DNA from: Rhodospirillales bacterium 70-18
Lineage (GTDB): Bacteria > Pseudomonadota > Alphaproteobacteria > Acetobacterales > Acetobacteraceae
Reading direction: 5' to 3'
Assembly: GCA_001899585.1 (NCBI GenBank)
Contig: MKWE01000017.1
Location: forward strand, 110,815 to 174,814
Length of the DNA: 64,000 bases
Shown: piece after piece, positions 24,365-33,154 of the stretch
Position numbering within the stretch: the first letter of the stretch is position 1
Layout of the letters: every line of letters starts with the position of its first letter
Translations under genes and position numbers: made by a program
The notes under the pieces: generated by a model
Databases searched by the model: none
What the model saw: only the letters and a program-made list of their open reading frames with translations
What the model was told of the DNA's origin: nothing

Positions 24365-25291
24365 GTGCTCCACATCGAAACCCCATTGATTGAATCCCGC
24401 CCAATGGAATTGACCGCAGGTCGGCCTGTCCTTTTGAAGATGGACGCACTTCAGCCGTCTGGCTCTTTCAAGATACGCGGCGTGGGGGCAGCTTGCGAAT
24501 ACCATGTTGGGAATGGAAAACGGCGGTTTGTGTCCTCTTCTGGAGGCAACGCCGGCCTCGCGGTCGCCTATGCCGGCCGCCGCCTTTCCGTTCCTGTAAC
24601 CGTGTTCGTTCCCGAAACGACAACTGAAAGAGCAAAGTTTCTGATCCGTCAGGAGGGCGCAGAGGTCGTTGTTCATGGAGCATCATGGCAGGAGGCGAAC
24701 GAACGTGCTCTTGAGGCGGTCGATTCCGAATCAGCCTTCATTCATCCATTTGATGATCCGATTATGTGGACCGGACATGCCACCATGATCGACGAGGTTG
24801 TTGGAGCCGGAGCATTGTTCGATGCCGTTGTCCTCTCAGTCGGGGGCGGGGGACTTCTGTCCGGCGTCGCGGAAGGACTGGCGCGCAACGGTCTCCAAGA
24901 TGTTCCAATTATTGCCGTCGAGACAGACGGTGCGGCATCTCTATCCGCGGCTTTGAAGGCCGGAAGATTGGTCGAATTGCCTGCCATCACCAGTATTGCG
25001 ACGTCACTCGGCGCTCGAAAGGTTTCCGAGCGCGCATTCCAAATCAGTCAGACCAGACCCCTTGAAAGCGTCGTGGTGGAGGACCGATTTGCTGTTGAAG
25101 CGTGCCTTCGGTTCTTGGACGATCACCGGGTCGTTGTGGAGCCGGCGTGTGGGGCGGCATTGGCGCTAGCCTACTCGCATCCGGACCAATTGGCGCGATA
25201 TGAACGTGTACTGATTATTGTTTGCGGCGGAGCAACGACGTCGGTCGAGAAGTTGATGACCTACGATGCTGCATTGTCGCGCAAATCCTGA
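24365..25291 (+). CDS. PLP-dependent L-serine/L-threonine dehydratase-like protein
   Basis: A 308-residue fold-type II PLP enzyme. It opens VLHIETPLIES, with SGSFKIRG (Schiff-base Lys), SSGGNAGLAVAYAG, a phosphate-binding glycine loop VGGGGLLSG and a C-terminal CGGATTS. This closely fits the serine dehydratase (SDS-type) group that deaminates L-serine or L-threonine to an oxo acid and ammonia. The GTG at 24365 has AAGGA 8 bases upstream; the ATG further up (24323) lacks one. Base composition is lower in GC than flanking genes. It stands alone among defence genes, so it may be passenger cargo; no partner gene or obvious regulator adjoins it. Confidence 0.85.
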   Translation: MLHIETPLIESRPMELTAGRPVLLKMDALQPSGSFKIRGVGAACEYHVGNGKRRFVSSSGGNAGLAVAYAGRRLSVPVTVFVPETTTERAKFLIRQEGAEVVVHGASWQEANERALEAVDSESAFIHPFDDPIMWTGHATMIDEVVGAGALFDAVVLSVGGGGLLSGVAEGLARNGLQDVPIIAVETDGAASLSAALKAGRLVELPAITSIATSLGARKVSERAFQISQTRPLESVVVEDRFAVEACLRFLDDHRVVVEPACGAALALAYSHPDQLARYERVLIIVCGGATTSVEKLMTYDAALSRKS

Positions 25292-25452
25292 CTTTCCGAT
25301 GCAGATTGCGCTTGGCTAAAATTGCTCAGATATCCTCGCGACACAGGCCGGCCCGATTTCGTCGCGCGAGGACTTGCTCAACGACCTTCTCGATGAGGGC
25401 GCCCCGCTCATCTAGCGCCCCGGGGGGGCGTATCAGGCCTGCCGATTGCAAA

Positions 25453-25482
25453 CTGTCAGAAAACTGTGTATATTTCTGACAG
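25453..25482. promoter_or_regulatory. Perfect inverted repeat operator upstream of abiEi-like antitoxin
   Basis: Arms ctgtcagaaa (25453-25462) and tttctgacag (25473-25482) are perfect complements separated by 10 bases. The site ends next to the AGGAG of the antitoxin gene. AbiEi antitoxins are known to bind inverted repeats in their own promoter, so this is very probably the autoregulatory operator. The spacer (actgtgtata) may include the -10 region. Confidence 0.75.
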
Positions 25483-25492
25483 GAGATTGGCC

Positions 25493-26086
25493 ATGCAACG
25501 CCTGACTGAACAGATTCTTGAACATGCGAAGCGGCTGCCGGAGGGCACGCCGGTTGCGGCTAAGAGCTTGCTTCACCTCGGTAATCGCGCTGCGGTCGAT
25601 CAGGCTTTGTCGCGTCTAGCGGAGCGGGGCCAATTGATGAGGGCCGGTCGCGGCGTTTACCTGCTGCCGGTTACCAGCCGGTTCGGCACGAGGGCCCCTT
25701 CGGTCGAACTGGCGGTTGAGGCGCTGGCGGCCCAGCGCGGTGAGGTTATCGTTCCGAGCGGTGCTGCCGCCGCAAATACCCTTGGTCTCACGACCCAGGT
25801 GCCAGTTCGGTCGGTGTATCTGACGTCTGGGCGCACCCGGAAAATGAACCTCGGCAAGCAGGTGGTTGAACTGCGCCATGCACCGCGCTGGCAGCTCGCC
25901 ATGGCCCAGCGACCCGCTGGGGAAGCGGTCCGAGCGCTGGCTTGGCTTGGACCCGAAAAAGCCGAGGCCGCTCTGACTACTCTGAAGCGGAAGCTATCGC
26001 CGACTGCCTTCAGCGAGCTGGTCGCGGCGGCGCCACAGCTGCCGACCTGGCTCGCGCGCAGCGTGGGGAAGGCTGCGCATGGCTGA
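25493..26086 (+). CDS. AbiEi-family antitoxin / DUF6088 transcriptional regulator (type IV TA)
   Basis: A 197-residue protein from the ATG at 25493 (AGGAG 7 bases upstream). The N-terminus (LTEQILEHAKRLPEGTPVAA, then LGNRAAVDQALSRLAERGQL, AGRGVYLLP) is a winged helix-turn-helix of AbiEi/DUF6088 type; the second half (VIVPSGAAAANTLGLTTQV, VYLTSG, VELRHAP) is the usual C-terminal antitoxin domain. It should neutralise the AbiEii-like nucleotidyltransferase encoded next (8-base overlap) and repress the operon through the inverted repeat at 25453-25482. Confidence 0.9.
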   Translation: MQRLTEQILEHAKRLPEGTPVAAKSLLHLGNRAAVDQALSRLAERGQLMRAGRGVYLLPVTSRFGTRAPSVELAVEALAAQRGEVIVPSGAAAANTLGLTTQVPVRSVYLTSGRTRKMNLGKQVVELRHAPRWQLAMAQRPAGEAVRALAWLGPEKAEAALTTLKRKLSPTAFSELVAAAPQLPTWLARSVGKAAHG

Positions 26087-27095
26087 CGGCTTTCTCCACC
26101 TTCCGGCCGAGGATCGCCGCGAGGCGATGAGCGTCGCAGCCGACCGCTCCGGGCGGCCGGCGCACCTCCTTGAAAAGGATGTGTGGGTGGTCTGGGCGCT
26201 TGCCACGCTCTACGGATCGCCACTCGGCGAACATTTGGTGTTCAAGGGCGGAACCTCGCTATCAAAGGCCTATGGCGTCATCCGGCGTTTTTCCGAGGAC
26301 GTCGATCTGACCTATGACATTCGCGCGCTTGCGCCCGACTTGATAGGCGACAACGGCGAAGCGCTGCCGGAGACGCGAAGCGAGGAAAAGCGCTGGACGA
26401 GCGAGGTACGCAAACGCCTGCCGGAATGGGTGGCGGGGGCAGTTCAGCCGATCATCGCCGAGGCATTGGCGGGCGAGGCCCTGTCAGCCGCGATCCGTGT
26501 CGACGGCGAGAAGCTCTTCATCGACTATGAGGCGACGACGGTTGGTTCGGGCTATGTCGCGCCGAGCGTCATGCTCGAGTTCGGTGCGCGCTCAACGGGC
26601 GAGCCGGCGAGCGTGCGCGATGTCACCTGCGATGCGGCTGGGCTGGTAGATGGTGTGGTCTTTCCAACCGCTCGACCGCGGGTGATGCACGCGGAGCGGA
26701 CCTTTTGGGAAAAGGCGACTGCGATCCACGTCTTCTGCCTCCAAGAAAGGCTGCGCGGCGATCGTTTCGCGCGTCACTGGCATGACGTGGTGCGTCTCGA
26801 TGAAGCTGGCGTCGCGGCCGCCGCTTTTGCCGATCGCGAGCTGGCTAACGCCGTCGCGCGACACAAGGCGATGTTCTTCGCCGAGAAGGCAGCCGACCGA
26901 TCGCCGATCGACTACGCGGCTGCAGTCGATGGCGGCCTGCAACTCGTTCCTGCGGGCGATGGTGCGAAGGCCCTGGAAGAAGATTACGCCCGGATGGTCG
27001 AGGATGGTCTCCTTCTGGAGGACGCCGAGCCATTCGCGGTGCTCATGGAGCGCTGCGCAGACATCGCCGCACGAGCTAACAGCGCGGCAGGATAA
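26079..27095 (+). CDS. AbiEii/AbiGii-family nucleotidyltransferase toxin
   Basis: A 338-residue protein. The N-terminal nucleotidyltransferase core reads EHLVFKGGTSLSKAYGVIRR then FSEDVDLTYDI, giving the G-G-T-S-L motif and the D-x-D metal site that define AbiEii toxins; a basic middle region and the later block RVMHAERTFWEKATAIHVF are also typical. Such toxins add nucleotides to tRNA or related substrates and stop growth during phage infection. It overlaps the antitoxin gene by 8 bases. Twenty-four bases separate it from the OLD-family gene, so AbiE and the Gabija-like genes may be one transcript. Confidence 0.92.
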   Translation: MADGFLHLPAEDRREAMSVAADRSGRPAHLLEKDVWVVWALATLYGSPLGEHLVFKGGTSLSKAYGVIRRFSEDVDLTYDIRALAPDLIGDNGEALPETRSEEKRWTSEVRKRLPEWVAGAVQPIIAEALAGEALSAAIRVDGEKLFIDYEATTVGSGYVAPSVMLEFGARSTGEPASVRDVTCDAAGLVDGVVFPTARPRVMHAERTFWEKATAIHVFCLQERLRGDRFARHWHDVVRLDEAGVAAAAFADRELANAVARHKAMFFAEKAADRSPIDYAAAVDGGLQLVPAGDGAKALEEDYARMVEDGLLLEDAEPFAVLMERCADIAARANSAAG

Positions 27096-27119
27096 GAAAA
27101 ACGGGCTGGGGAGGCGACG

Positions 27120-29081
27120 GTGTACATTTCCGAAATCTACGCGAGCGGCTTCCGGTGCTTCGATCCAGCCGCCCCGTTGCAGTTGAAGCTCTCGTCCGGT
27201 CTCAATATTCTCGTGGGACCGAACGACGCCGGTAAGAGCGCAATCATCGACGCCGCCCGCTACGTTCTTTGGACACGCGGCGATGACTATATCCGTCCGG
27301 ACGAACACGACTTCCATGTCGGCGGGGACGGCATCCGCGGAAGCGACTTCATCGTTCGCTGCACCTTCGACGATCTTAGTGCTGATGAAGAGGCTCGGTT
27401 TCTCGAATGGTGCAATAATGAAAAGGGTAAGTTGCGGCTGCATGTGTGCATGCGTGGTACTCGGCGGATTTCGCCGGGTGGCGGTAACATCGTCGCTAGT
27501 CAGCACCGTGCCGGCGCTGACGGTGAGGGCCTGCCGCTTGATGGCGAACTGCGGGAGTATCTCAAGGCGACCTATCTCAAACCGCTGCGCGACGCCGAGC
27601 GCGAGATGCGCGCAGGCCGGCGATCGCGCCTGTCGCGCATCCTTGGCGCGATGCCGACAATGGGACCCCAGAGCAAGCCGGCGGCGCAGGGAGGAGGCGA
27701 TGCCACGCTCCATGACACGCTCACGGCGGCTGATGCGGCCGTCCGAAACAACGCGGCGGTCGGCGGTGTCGCCAGTAGCGTCAACACGGATTTCCTCGAC
27801 AAGCTGTCATTCGTGGACGACCGTCTCGTCGCGACGTTGGACCTCGGCGCTGGCGGCTCGTTCGATCAGATTCTCGAGCGGTTCGAGCTCTATCTGAATG
27901 CCAAGGCGGGCACTGAGCGCGTCCAGCGCGGGCTGGGCTACAACAACCTGCTTTTCATGGCGGCCGAGCTGTTGTTGCTCCAGTCGCATCCCGATCAGGT
28001 GCCGTTTCTGCTGATCGAGGAGCCGGAAGCGCATCTGCATCCCCAGCACCAGACGCTCTTCATGGAAGTGCTTGCGGCCCGCGCCGCCAAGCCGGACCCC
28101 AACAAGGGCGAGACCCACCAGCAGGTCCAGGTCTTACTCACTACCCATAGCCCGCAGCTCGCGGCCGGCGCTGAGCTTGAGACCATGACAATGATCGTCG
28201 GTCACCGCGCCTTTCCACTGGGCACGGCCCATACTCGGCTCGAAGCCGACGACTATGAGTTCCTTCGTCGGTTCCTCGACGCGACCAAGGCCAACTTGTT
28301 CTTCGCCCGCGCGATTATTGTCGTCGAGGGCGACGGCGAGCACCTGTTGCTGCCGGTGATCGCCGAGAAGCTCGGCCGTCCGCTCAGCCGTCATGGTGTA
28401 TCGATCGTCAATGTCGGCCACCGCGGTCTGTTTCGCTACAGCCGGATTCTGCAGCGTAAGGCCGGGAATGCGATCGCGGTGCCCGTGGCGCTGATTCCGG
28501 ATAGGGACATCCCGCCCCCTGAGGCGAAAGACCTCGTCGGAGACCGCAAGACTGAGAACGAGTTGACCCAGGACGAGATCGCAGCGCGGCTGAAGACGCT
28601 GCGGCGCGACATCGGGGATCCCGTCGACGCGTTCATCGCTGATAGCTGGACACTTGAGTTCGATCTTGCCCTCCGGCCCGAGCTCGCCGAGAGCGTTCAC
28701 CAGGCAGTCCAGCTCGCCAAGACCAGCAGTCGCAAGCCCGACCGGCTCGCGAAGATCGTGAAGAAGGCCAGCGAAACCTACGCAGGCTGGAAAGAGGCTG
28801 GACTCACAGCGACCGAGATCGCTGTCAAAATCTACCAGCCCGTCCACGACAAGGAGGCCTCCAAGGCCGAGGTCGCCGAGCAACTCGCCGCCATACTGCG
28901 CAAACGTACCGATACGCCGGAGCAGATGCGCGATCGGCTCCCGCCCTATCTGGTGCGCGCGATCGACTACGTGACGGGTGGCTATGTTCCTGGGGCGCCG
29001 GCGATCGCTCCCGAACCGGAAGCCGAAGACGAAGAGATCGGGGTCGCGGGGATGGAAGGCGCGGCGGCGGTGGAGGCGTAG
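27120..29081 (+). CDS. OLD-family ATPase/TOPRIM endonuclease, GajA-like
   Basis: A 653-residue protein. ABC-type ATPase motifs: GPNDAGKS (Walker A, 33-40), FLLIEEPEAHLHPQHQ (signature/Walker B region, 297-311), LLTTHSPQLAAG (His switch near 343). The TOPRIM nuclease follows: IIVVEGDGEHLLLP (Glu403) and ALIPDRDIPP (Asp461 and Asp463). Architecture equals class 2 OLD nucleases, whose genes are paired with UvrD-like helicases as in Gabija GajA. It is somewhat longer than characterised GajA proteins (near 580). The start is GTG at 27120 with GGGGAGG 5-6 bases upstream. The helicase gene starts 4 bases after the stop. Confidence 0.9.
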   Translation: MYISEIYASGFRCFDPAAPLQLKLSSGLNILVGPNDAGKSAIIDAARYVLWTRGDDYIRPDEHDFHVGGDGIRGSDFIVRCTFDDLSADEEARFLEWCNNEKGKLRLHVCMRGTRRISPGGGNIVASQHRAGADGEGLPLDGELREYLKATYLKPLRDAEREMRAGRRSRLSRILGAMPTMGPQSKPAAQGGGDATLHDTLTAADAAVRNNAAVGGVASSVNTDFLDKLSFVDDRLVATLDLGAGGSFDQILERFELYLNAKAGTERVQRGLGYNNLLFMAAELLLLQSHPDQVPFLLIEEPEAHLHPQHQTLFMEVLAARAAKPDPNKGETHQQVQVLLTTHSPQLAAGAELETMTMIVGHRAFPLGTAHTRLEADDYEFLRRFLDATKANLFFARAIIVVEGDGEHLLLPVIAEKLGRPLSRHGVSIVNVGHRGLFRYSRILQRKAGNAIAVPVALIPDRDIPPPEAKDLVGDRKTENELTQDEIAARLKTLRRDIGDPVDAFIADSWTLEFDLALRPELAESVHQAVQLAKTSSRKPDRLAKIVKKASETYAGWKEAGLTATEIAVKIYQPVHDKEASKAEVAEQLAAILRKRTDTPEQMRDRLPPYLVRAIDYVTGGYVPGAPAIAPEPEAEDEEIGVAGMEGAAAVEA

Positions 29082-29085
29082 CACC

Positions 29086-31077
29086 ATGTTTGAGATCCTG
29101 CCGCTCACGCCCGAACTGCTCGCCGAACTTGGCGACGAACTGGGCGGCTGCGATTTCACCGATCCGAGTCAGACCGACTTTCTGGCGAAGGTCACCCCAT
29201 GTGACGTTCAGGCGGCGCCCGGCAATGGCAAGACGACGCTGCTGGCGGCAAAGCTCGCGCTACTTTCGCGTAACTGGTCGACCCGTAGGCGGGGCGTCTG
29301 CGTCATTTCGCACACCAATGCCGCGCGGACGGAGGTCGAAGACTTGATCGCCCGTCACCCGACTGCAGCGCGGTTGATGGCCTATCCCCACTTCACCGGC
29401 ACGGTCACAGCGTTCATCAACCAGTACCTCGCCTTGCCTTATCTTCGAGGCCTGGGCTGGCACGTGCGCCAGATTGATGACGACGCCTTCGCGGCTGAGG
29501 CGCTGCGGCGGTATCCGGGTTGGGGCGTCCTCGACAACCTCGCCAAGAACAAGAAGCTCAAGCTGAAGCGCAGACTCGAAGAGTGGATTGCGCTTCTCGA
29601 TCTGGACCCAGCCTTTACGGACACCGGCGCGGAGCCCCGCGCGCTGGCCGTGCGCTGCCGCAAAGGGCAGTGGGGAGCCCACACTGATTGTGGGAAAGCG
29701 CTCGAATCCCTCAAAGCCTCGATGGTCAGGAGCGGGCTCTACCGTTACGCGGACATGACCGCGCTCGCGTGGCGCGCGCTCCGTGAAAACCCGGCTCTCG
29801 CCGAGCGGCTTCGCGACCGCTTTCCCCTCACCATCCTTGATGAGGCACAGGATACCCATGGCGACCAGCTCCGGTTGCTGGAGCACGTGTTCAAGCAAGA
29901 CGGGGCGGCGTTCCAACGCCTCGGGGACAGCAACCAAACGCTTTATGAGGACGATGGAGCAGCACCGGCTTATTGGACGCCGGGGCCCGGTTGCATCCCT
30001 CTCGATACGAGCCGCAGGTTCAGCGTGGAGATTGCAGGTTTCGCAAGCCGGCTGACCGCACGTCAGGCTCAGACCATTGTGGGCCTTGGCGCACGGCCGG
30101 CGTCGCGTGTGATGATCCTGTTCGATGAAGCTACGATCGGTGGGGTTCTCGGAGCCTTCGCCGAAGAGGCGCGCGCGCTGTGGGGCGGCGAATGCTGCAC
30201 GCGTGACGTCTGGGCGGTCGCGTCACGTCACAATCTGCCCGGCAAGAAAGGGGCGTGGCTGCCGAAGAGTCTTGTCGACTATCATCCCGCATATCGCAGC
30301 GAGGGCGGGTCTCGATCGAAGGCCAACCTCCTTTGCCGGCAGCTTCAGAAGGCTGCTGTACACCACGCCGCGGCGCGACCTCCGGCAGAGGTCGGCGAGA
30401 TGCTCGCCATCGGGGTTTCCGGGCTGGCGCGCGCCCATGGCTGGAAAGCGGTGAACGATCGTCCGATTACCGCGCACAATATATGGGCGACTCTTTCGCA
30501 GCGCGACCTTGCGTTGCCGCGCGCTGTACGTCGATTGCTCCGGGACTATGTGCTTGCCGGCGACGCGGTGTGGGAGCAGGCAGCATGGCTGGCGTTTATG
30601 GAACAGTTGCTACCTCTCTTCAGTCCGCATCCTCCGGGTACTGAGGCCGACATCGCCGGATTTTGCGACTTCGTCGCCGAGCAAAAGGCTGATCTCGCCG
30701 ACCCCGAGCGCCGCTCCACGAAACAGGTGCAATTCGACGATCTCACATTGCGATTGGGATCGATCCACTCGGTCAAGGGCAAGAGTGTCGACGGAATTCT
30801 CGTCGTCGAGAGTGAGGTATGGAAAGGCAGTGGTGCGGAGGAGCAGTGCATTGACCTGAGCACGGTGCTTCCCCGTGCGTTCGGCGTTACCGACCAGCCA
30901 TTCACGGGGGTGGGACTCACTGCCGCGACAAACGTCTTCGTGGGCGTGACCAGACCGCGGGAGCTGCTTGGGCTAGCGCTACGCAAATCCGAAGCCATGG
31001 TCTTGATAGGACCAGCCATAGACCAGGGGTGGAAGCTCGTCGACCTAGTTGCGCAGGCCGCGGAGCTGAAGGAATGA
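29086..31077 (+). CDS. UvrD/PcrA-like helicase, GajB-like partner of the OLD nuclease
   Basis: A 663-residue SF1 helicase. Walker A QAAPGNGKTTLL (43-53), motif Ia VISHTNAARTEV, motif II LTILDEAQDTHGDQ (DEAQD 252-256), motif III FQRLGDSNQTLYED, and C-terminal SIHSVKGKSVDGILVVE and FVGVTRPRELLGL. The ATG at 29086 is 4 bases after the OLD stop. In Gabija the helicase-like GajB works with GajA as a nuclease complex that responds to nucleotide depletion; a similar role is inferred here from pairing and order. This version is longer than typical GajB (about 500). Its stop overlaps the next gene as ATGA. Confidence 0.88.
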   Translation: MFEILPLTPELLAELGDELGGCDFTDPSQTDFLAKVTPCDVQAAPGNGKTTLLAAKLALLSRNWSTRRRGVCVISHTNAARTEVEDLIARHPTAARLMAYPHFTGTVTAFINQYLALPYLRGLGWHVRQIDDDAFAAEALRRYPGWGVLDNLAKNKKLKLKRRLEEWIALLDLDPAFTDTGAEPRALAVRCRKGQWGAHTDCGKALESLKASMVRSGLYRYADMTALAWRALRENPALAERLRDRFPLTILDEAQDTHGDQLRLLEHVFKQDGAAFQRLGDSNQTLYEDDGAAPAYWTPGPGCIPLDTSRRFSVEIAGFASRLTARQAQTIVGLGARPASRVMILFDEATIGGVLGAFAEEARALWGGECCTRDVWAVASRHNLPGKKGAWLPKSLVDYHPAYRSEGGSRSKANLLCRQLQKAAVHHAAARPPAEVGEMLAIGVSGLARAHGWKAVNDRPITAHNIWATLSQRDLALPRAVRRLLRDYVLAGDAVWEQAAWLAFMEQLLPLFSPHPPGTEADIAGFCDFVAEQKADLADPERRSTKQVQFDDLTLRLGSIHSVKGKSVDGILVVESEVWKGSGAEEQCIDLSTVLPRAFGVTDQPFTGVGLTAATNVFVGVTRPRELLGLALRKSEAMVLIGPAIDQGWKLVDLVAQAAELKE

Positions 31078-32405
31078 GCGGGCCTGTAGCGACAGCAGGA
31101 TTAGGGACGTCTACTAAGCTGATTGGTTTGACCAAGCATACAAAGCACCGACACGTACCGAGCCCGGTCTCTCCGTCTTTCGTGGCACCGGCGGCTGAGC
31201 CGAGCCTGTCCTTCAACCCGATTGCCTTGGCAGCCGCAATCGCGCGAACGGCGACGACCTGGGATGATGCACCTGTCGTCTTACTCGACGGATTGCAACG
31301 GAGTGCTCTTATCGAGCTGGAGACTTTGCTCCAGGATGGATCAGCATTCGCGCTCGAAGCTCATTTCAAATTTCTCGCAGATACTGCCGGGTCGCAGTTT
31401 GCGGCCAAGGTCGGCGCTGGCATTGCCCACCTCTACATGGACGCTCTTGGCTACGCATGGCGAGCGAACGCGGCGTGCCTGTCGTCGTCGCTCGATCCCC
31501 ATGCGGATTTTATCTACGAAGGTGGCAACGCATCCGGCCACGGTGTTGTGCTCGCCGAGGCGCACGGCTCGTTCGCCAAAGATGCGAGCGCTGCCAAAAT
31601 AGCGAATGCGGCGAAGAAAAAGTACGTCAAGCAGGTGAAGCCTTTTGTCGCGAAGCCGTCGCCGTTCGGAAGGATTATCCACGGCTATTCGATTGCATTT
31701 GGGTCAAAGCCGACGACAGCCGGGAGCTTCCTGGCCGTATCGGAGACGCGGATCTCGAAGCCGCGAAAACGGGTCGCATCCACTGGCGTCGCGCAGGCGG
31801 GCGAGGCCCCCGAAGGTACGCCCACGGCGATGGCGCTGGCGACCCATCGTTCGAACTTTCTCCTGATGGGCGCGCCGGATGTAACGAATTGGATCGACTG
31901 GGTCCGCTTGCCGGACTCCCCAGCTCCCGAGCGACATGACGTTCCGCTTCTTCGATTTGGCTATGCCGGGCGAACCTATTTAGCGGCAGCGGCGACGCCG
32001 TGGCTTTTGCGGCCAAGCGGCCCTCCATGGTGGATCGAGGATTTCTTCGACCATCCCGAGTGGTGGCGATTTGCTCGGCGTGCTCGATTATCGCCACCAC
32101 GTCACCCTGGTTCGGATTTCGGCTGGTTCGTGATCGAGGAGAAGGCGGGAGCCGAATTCTTGAACGCGCTGAGCAATGCGATCCGCGACCGTGGAGTGGG
32201 GCTGCCGGCGACGATGAGGCTTCCAACCGTCGAACCGACAGGCTTTGCGCTCTCGGCGGGAGATCGCACTGCCAGGGCCGACGCAGACGAGCCTTATCAA
32301 TATGCGCTTTTCCGCGACGGCTTTGCCCTCTTGGGAGAACCTTTCCGAGGGCGACCGCGCGATGTGGTTGTCTGGTCGCCGGATGGAGGAATGTCGCTTG
32401 GATGA
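31074..32405 (+). CDS. Unknown protein coupled to the Gabija-like pair
   Basis: A 443-residue protein from the ATG at 31074, overlapping the helicase stop by 4 bases. After a disordered N-terminus, the middle holds YEGGNASGHGVVLAEAHGSF and KYVKQVKPFVAKPSPFGRII, resembling a compact alpha/beta domain with conserved Glu and His; the C-terminal part is Trp/Pro-rich (WLLRPSGPPWWIEDFFDHPEW before residue 340). No named family recognised. Gabija as described needs only two genes, so a translationally coupled third gene could be an extra sensor, effector or inhibitor. A terminator-like hairpin at 32540 follows, suggesting the operon ends here. Confidence 0.78.
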   Translation: MSGPVATAGLGTSTKLIGLTKHTKHRHVPSPVSPSFVAPAAEPSLSFNPIALAAAIARTATTWDDAPVVLLDGLQRSALIELETLLQDGSAFALEAHFKFLADTAGSQFAAKVGAGIAHLYMDALGYAWRANAACLSSSLDPHADFIYEGGNASGHGVVLAEAHGSFAKDASAAKIANAAKKKYVKQVKPFVAKPSPFGRIIHGYSIAFGSKPTTAGSFLAVSETRISKPRKRVASTGVAQAGEAPEGTPTAMALATHRSNFLLMGAPDVTNWIDWVRLPDSPAPERHDVPLLRFGYAGRTYLAAAATPWLLRPSGPPWWIEDFFDHPEWWRFARRARLSPPRHPGSDFGWFVIEEKAGAEFLNALSNAIRDRGVGLPATMRLPTVEPTGFALSAGDRTARADADEPYQYALFRDGFALLGEPFRGRPRDVVVWSPDGGMSLG

Positions 32406-32539
32406 CGCGGCGGCGTCGCGTCGCAGAGCGTACTGTGATATGAACTCCGTGACGGTACTATCTTGGTTCGCGGTGAGACCCATCCGAGTCCCCAAAAGTG
32501 AGTTCCGAAGGGCGATCGACCTCGATAGATATCGAAACC

Positions 32540-32567
32540 GCACGAAATTTATTCCGTGCAATTTTTC
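32540..32567 (+). terminator. Probable terminator of the Gabija-like operon
   Basis: The arms gcacgaa and ttccgtgc pair with one bulged base around an ATTTA loop and are followed by aattttt on the plus strand. It lies 135 bases past the stop of the third operon gene. Confidence 0.5.
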
Positions 32568-32802
32568 CTTTAAAATCAAGACCGTAAGATTTTGACGGCC
32601 CGCGGGTCGGCTTTCGACGTCGAGCGCAGCAAAAAAACCAAATAGATCAATGACGTAGCTGGGTTTAGAACAATCGAGTGGGAATGATTTTGAGGGTGCC
32701 GGGAGTAGGGTGTCCTTTCAGAGCACGATAAAGGGAAGAGTTCCTAATATGTTTTGAATCTAGGGCAAAGGGTTAAGACCGGTCCGACTTTGAGCTCACC
32801 CC

Positions 32803-32831
32803 TTGAAGTGGCCGGATATTGGCCGTACATT
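32803..32831 (+). promoter_or_regulatory. Predicted TacAT promoter with symmetric spacer
   Basis: TTGAAG (32803-32808), 17 bases, then TACATT (32826-32831), 17 bases before the antitoxin ATG. The spacer includes ggcc-ggatatt-ggcc, a small symmetric site where a ribbon-helix-helix antitoxin could bind. Confidence 0.5.
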
Positions 32832-32848
32832 GAGTCAGGAGAAAAGCC

Positions 32849-33151
32849 ATGGCCAATGCAGCACCCAAATCAACCAGCGGCCGCACACGGGCAGAGCGCT
32901 TGGAGGCGCGTGTCACTGCGGAGCAGAAGAGTCTGATCGAGCGGGCGGCAGCCCTGCAAGGTCGGACCCTGACCGACTTCGTGCTGACAAGCGTGCAGGA
33001 TGCCGCCCGGCGGGCGATTGAAGAGCATCACCAGCTTGCGCTCTCCGTCCGCGACAGCGAGGCGTTCGTCGACGCGCTGATGAATCCGCAGCCTGTCAAT
33101 GATCGCCTTCGCGACACGGTGCGCCGCTATCGCGAGAGAGCCGGCGTTTGA
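32849..33151 (+). CDS. TacA-type antitoxin (DUF1778, ribbon-helix-helix)
   Basis: A 100-residue protein. Residues 15-60 (RAERLEARVTAEQKSLIERA then GRTLTDFVLTSVQDAARRAI) are the DUF1778 ribbon-helix-helix DNA-binding domain; the C-terminal part (LSVRDSEAFVDALMNPQ, DRLRDTVRRYRE) is the flexible toxin-neutralising tail. ATG at 32849 with AGGAG 8 bases upstream. It is followed 3 bases later by a GNAT toxin, the standard TacAT order, and should repress the operon with the toxin as co-repressor. Confidence 0.93.
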   Translation: MANAAPKSTSGRTRAERLEARVTAEQKSLIERAAALQGRTLTDFVLTSVQDAARRAIEEHHQLALSVRDSEAFVDALMNPQPVNDRLRDTVRRYRERAGV

Positions 33152-33154
33152 AGC

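Larger units (their letters stand above)
32406..32848. other. GC-poorer intergenic region between the Gabija-like operon and TacAT
   Basis: No gene is supported in this 443-base stretch. It contains a short palindrome tcgata-ga-tatcga (32522-32535), a terminator-like hairpin (32540-32567), several A/T runs and the predicted TacAT promoter (32803-32831). The drop in GC against both sides suggests an insertion seam or a regulatory spacer. Confidence 0.5.
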
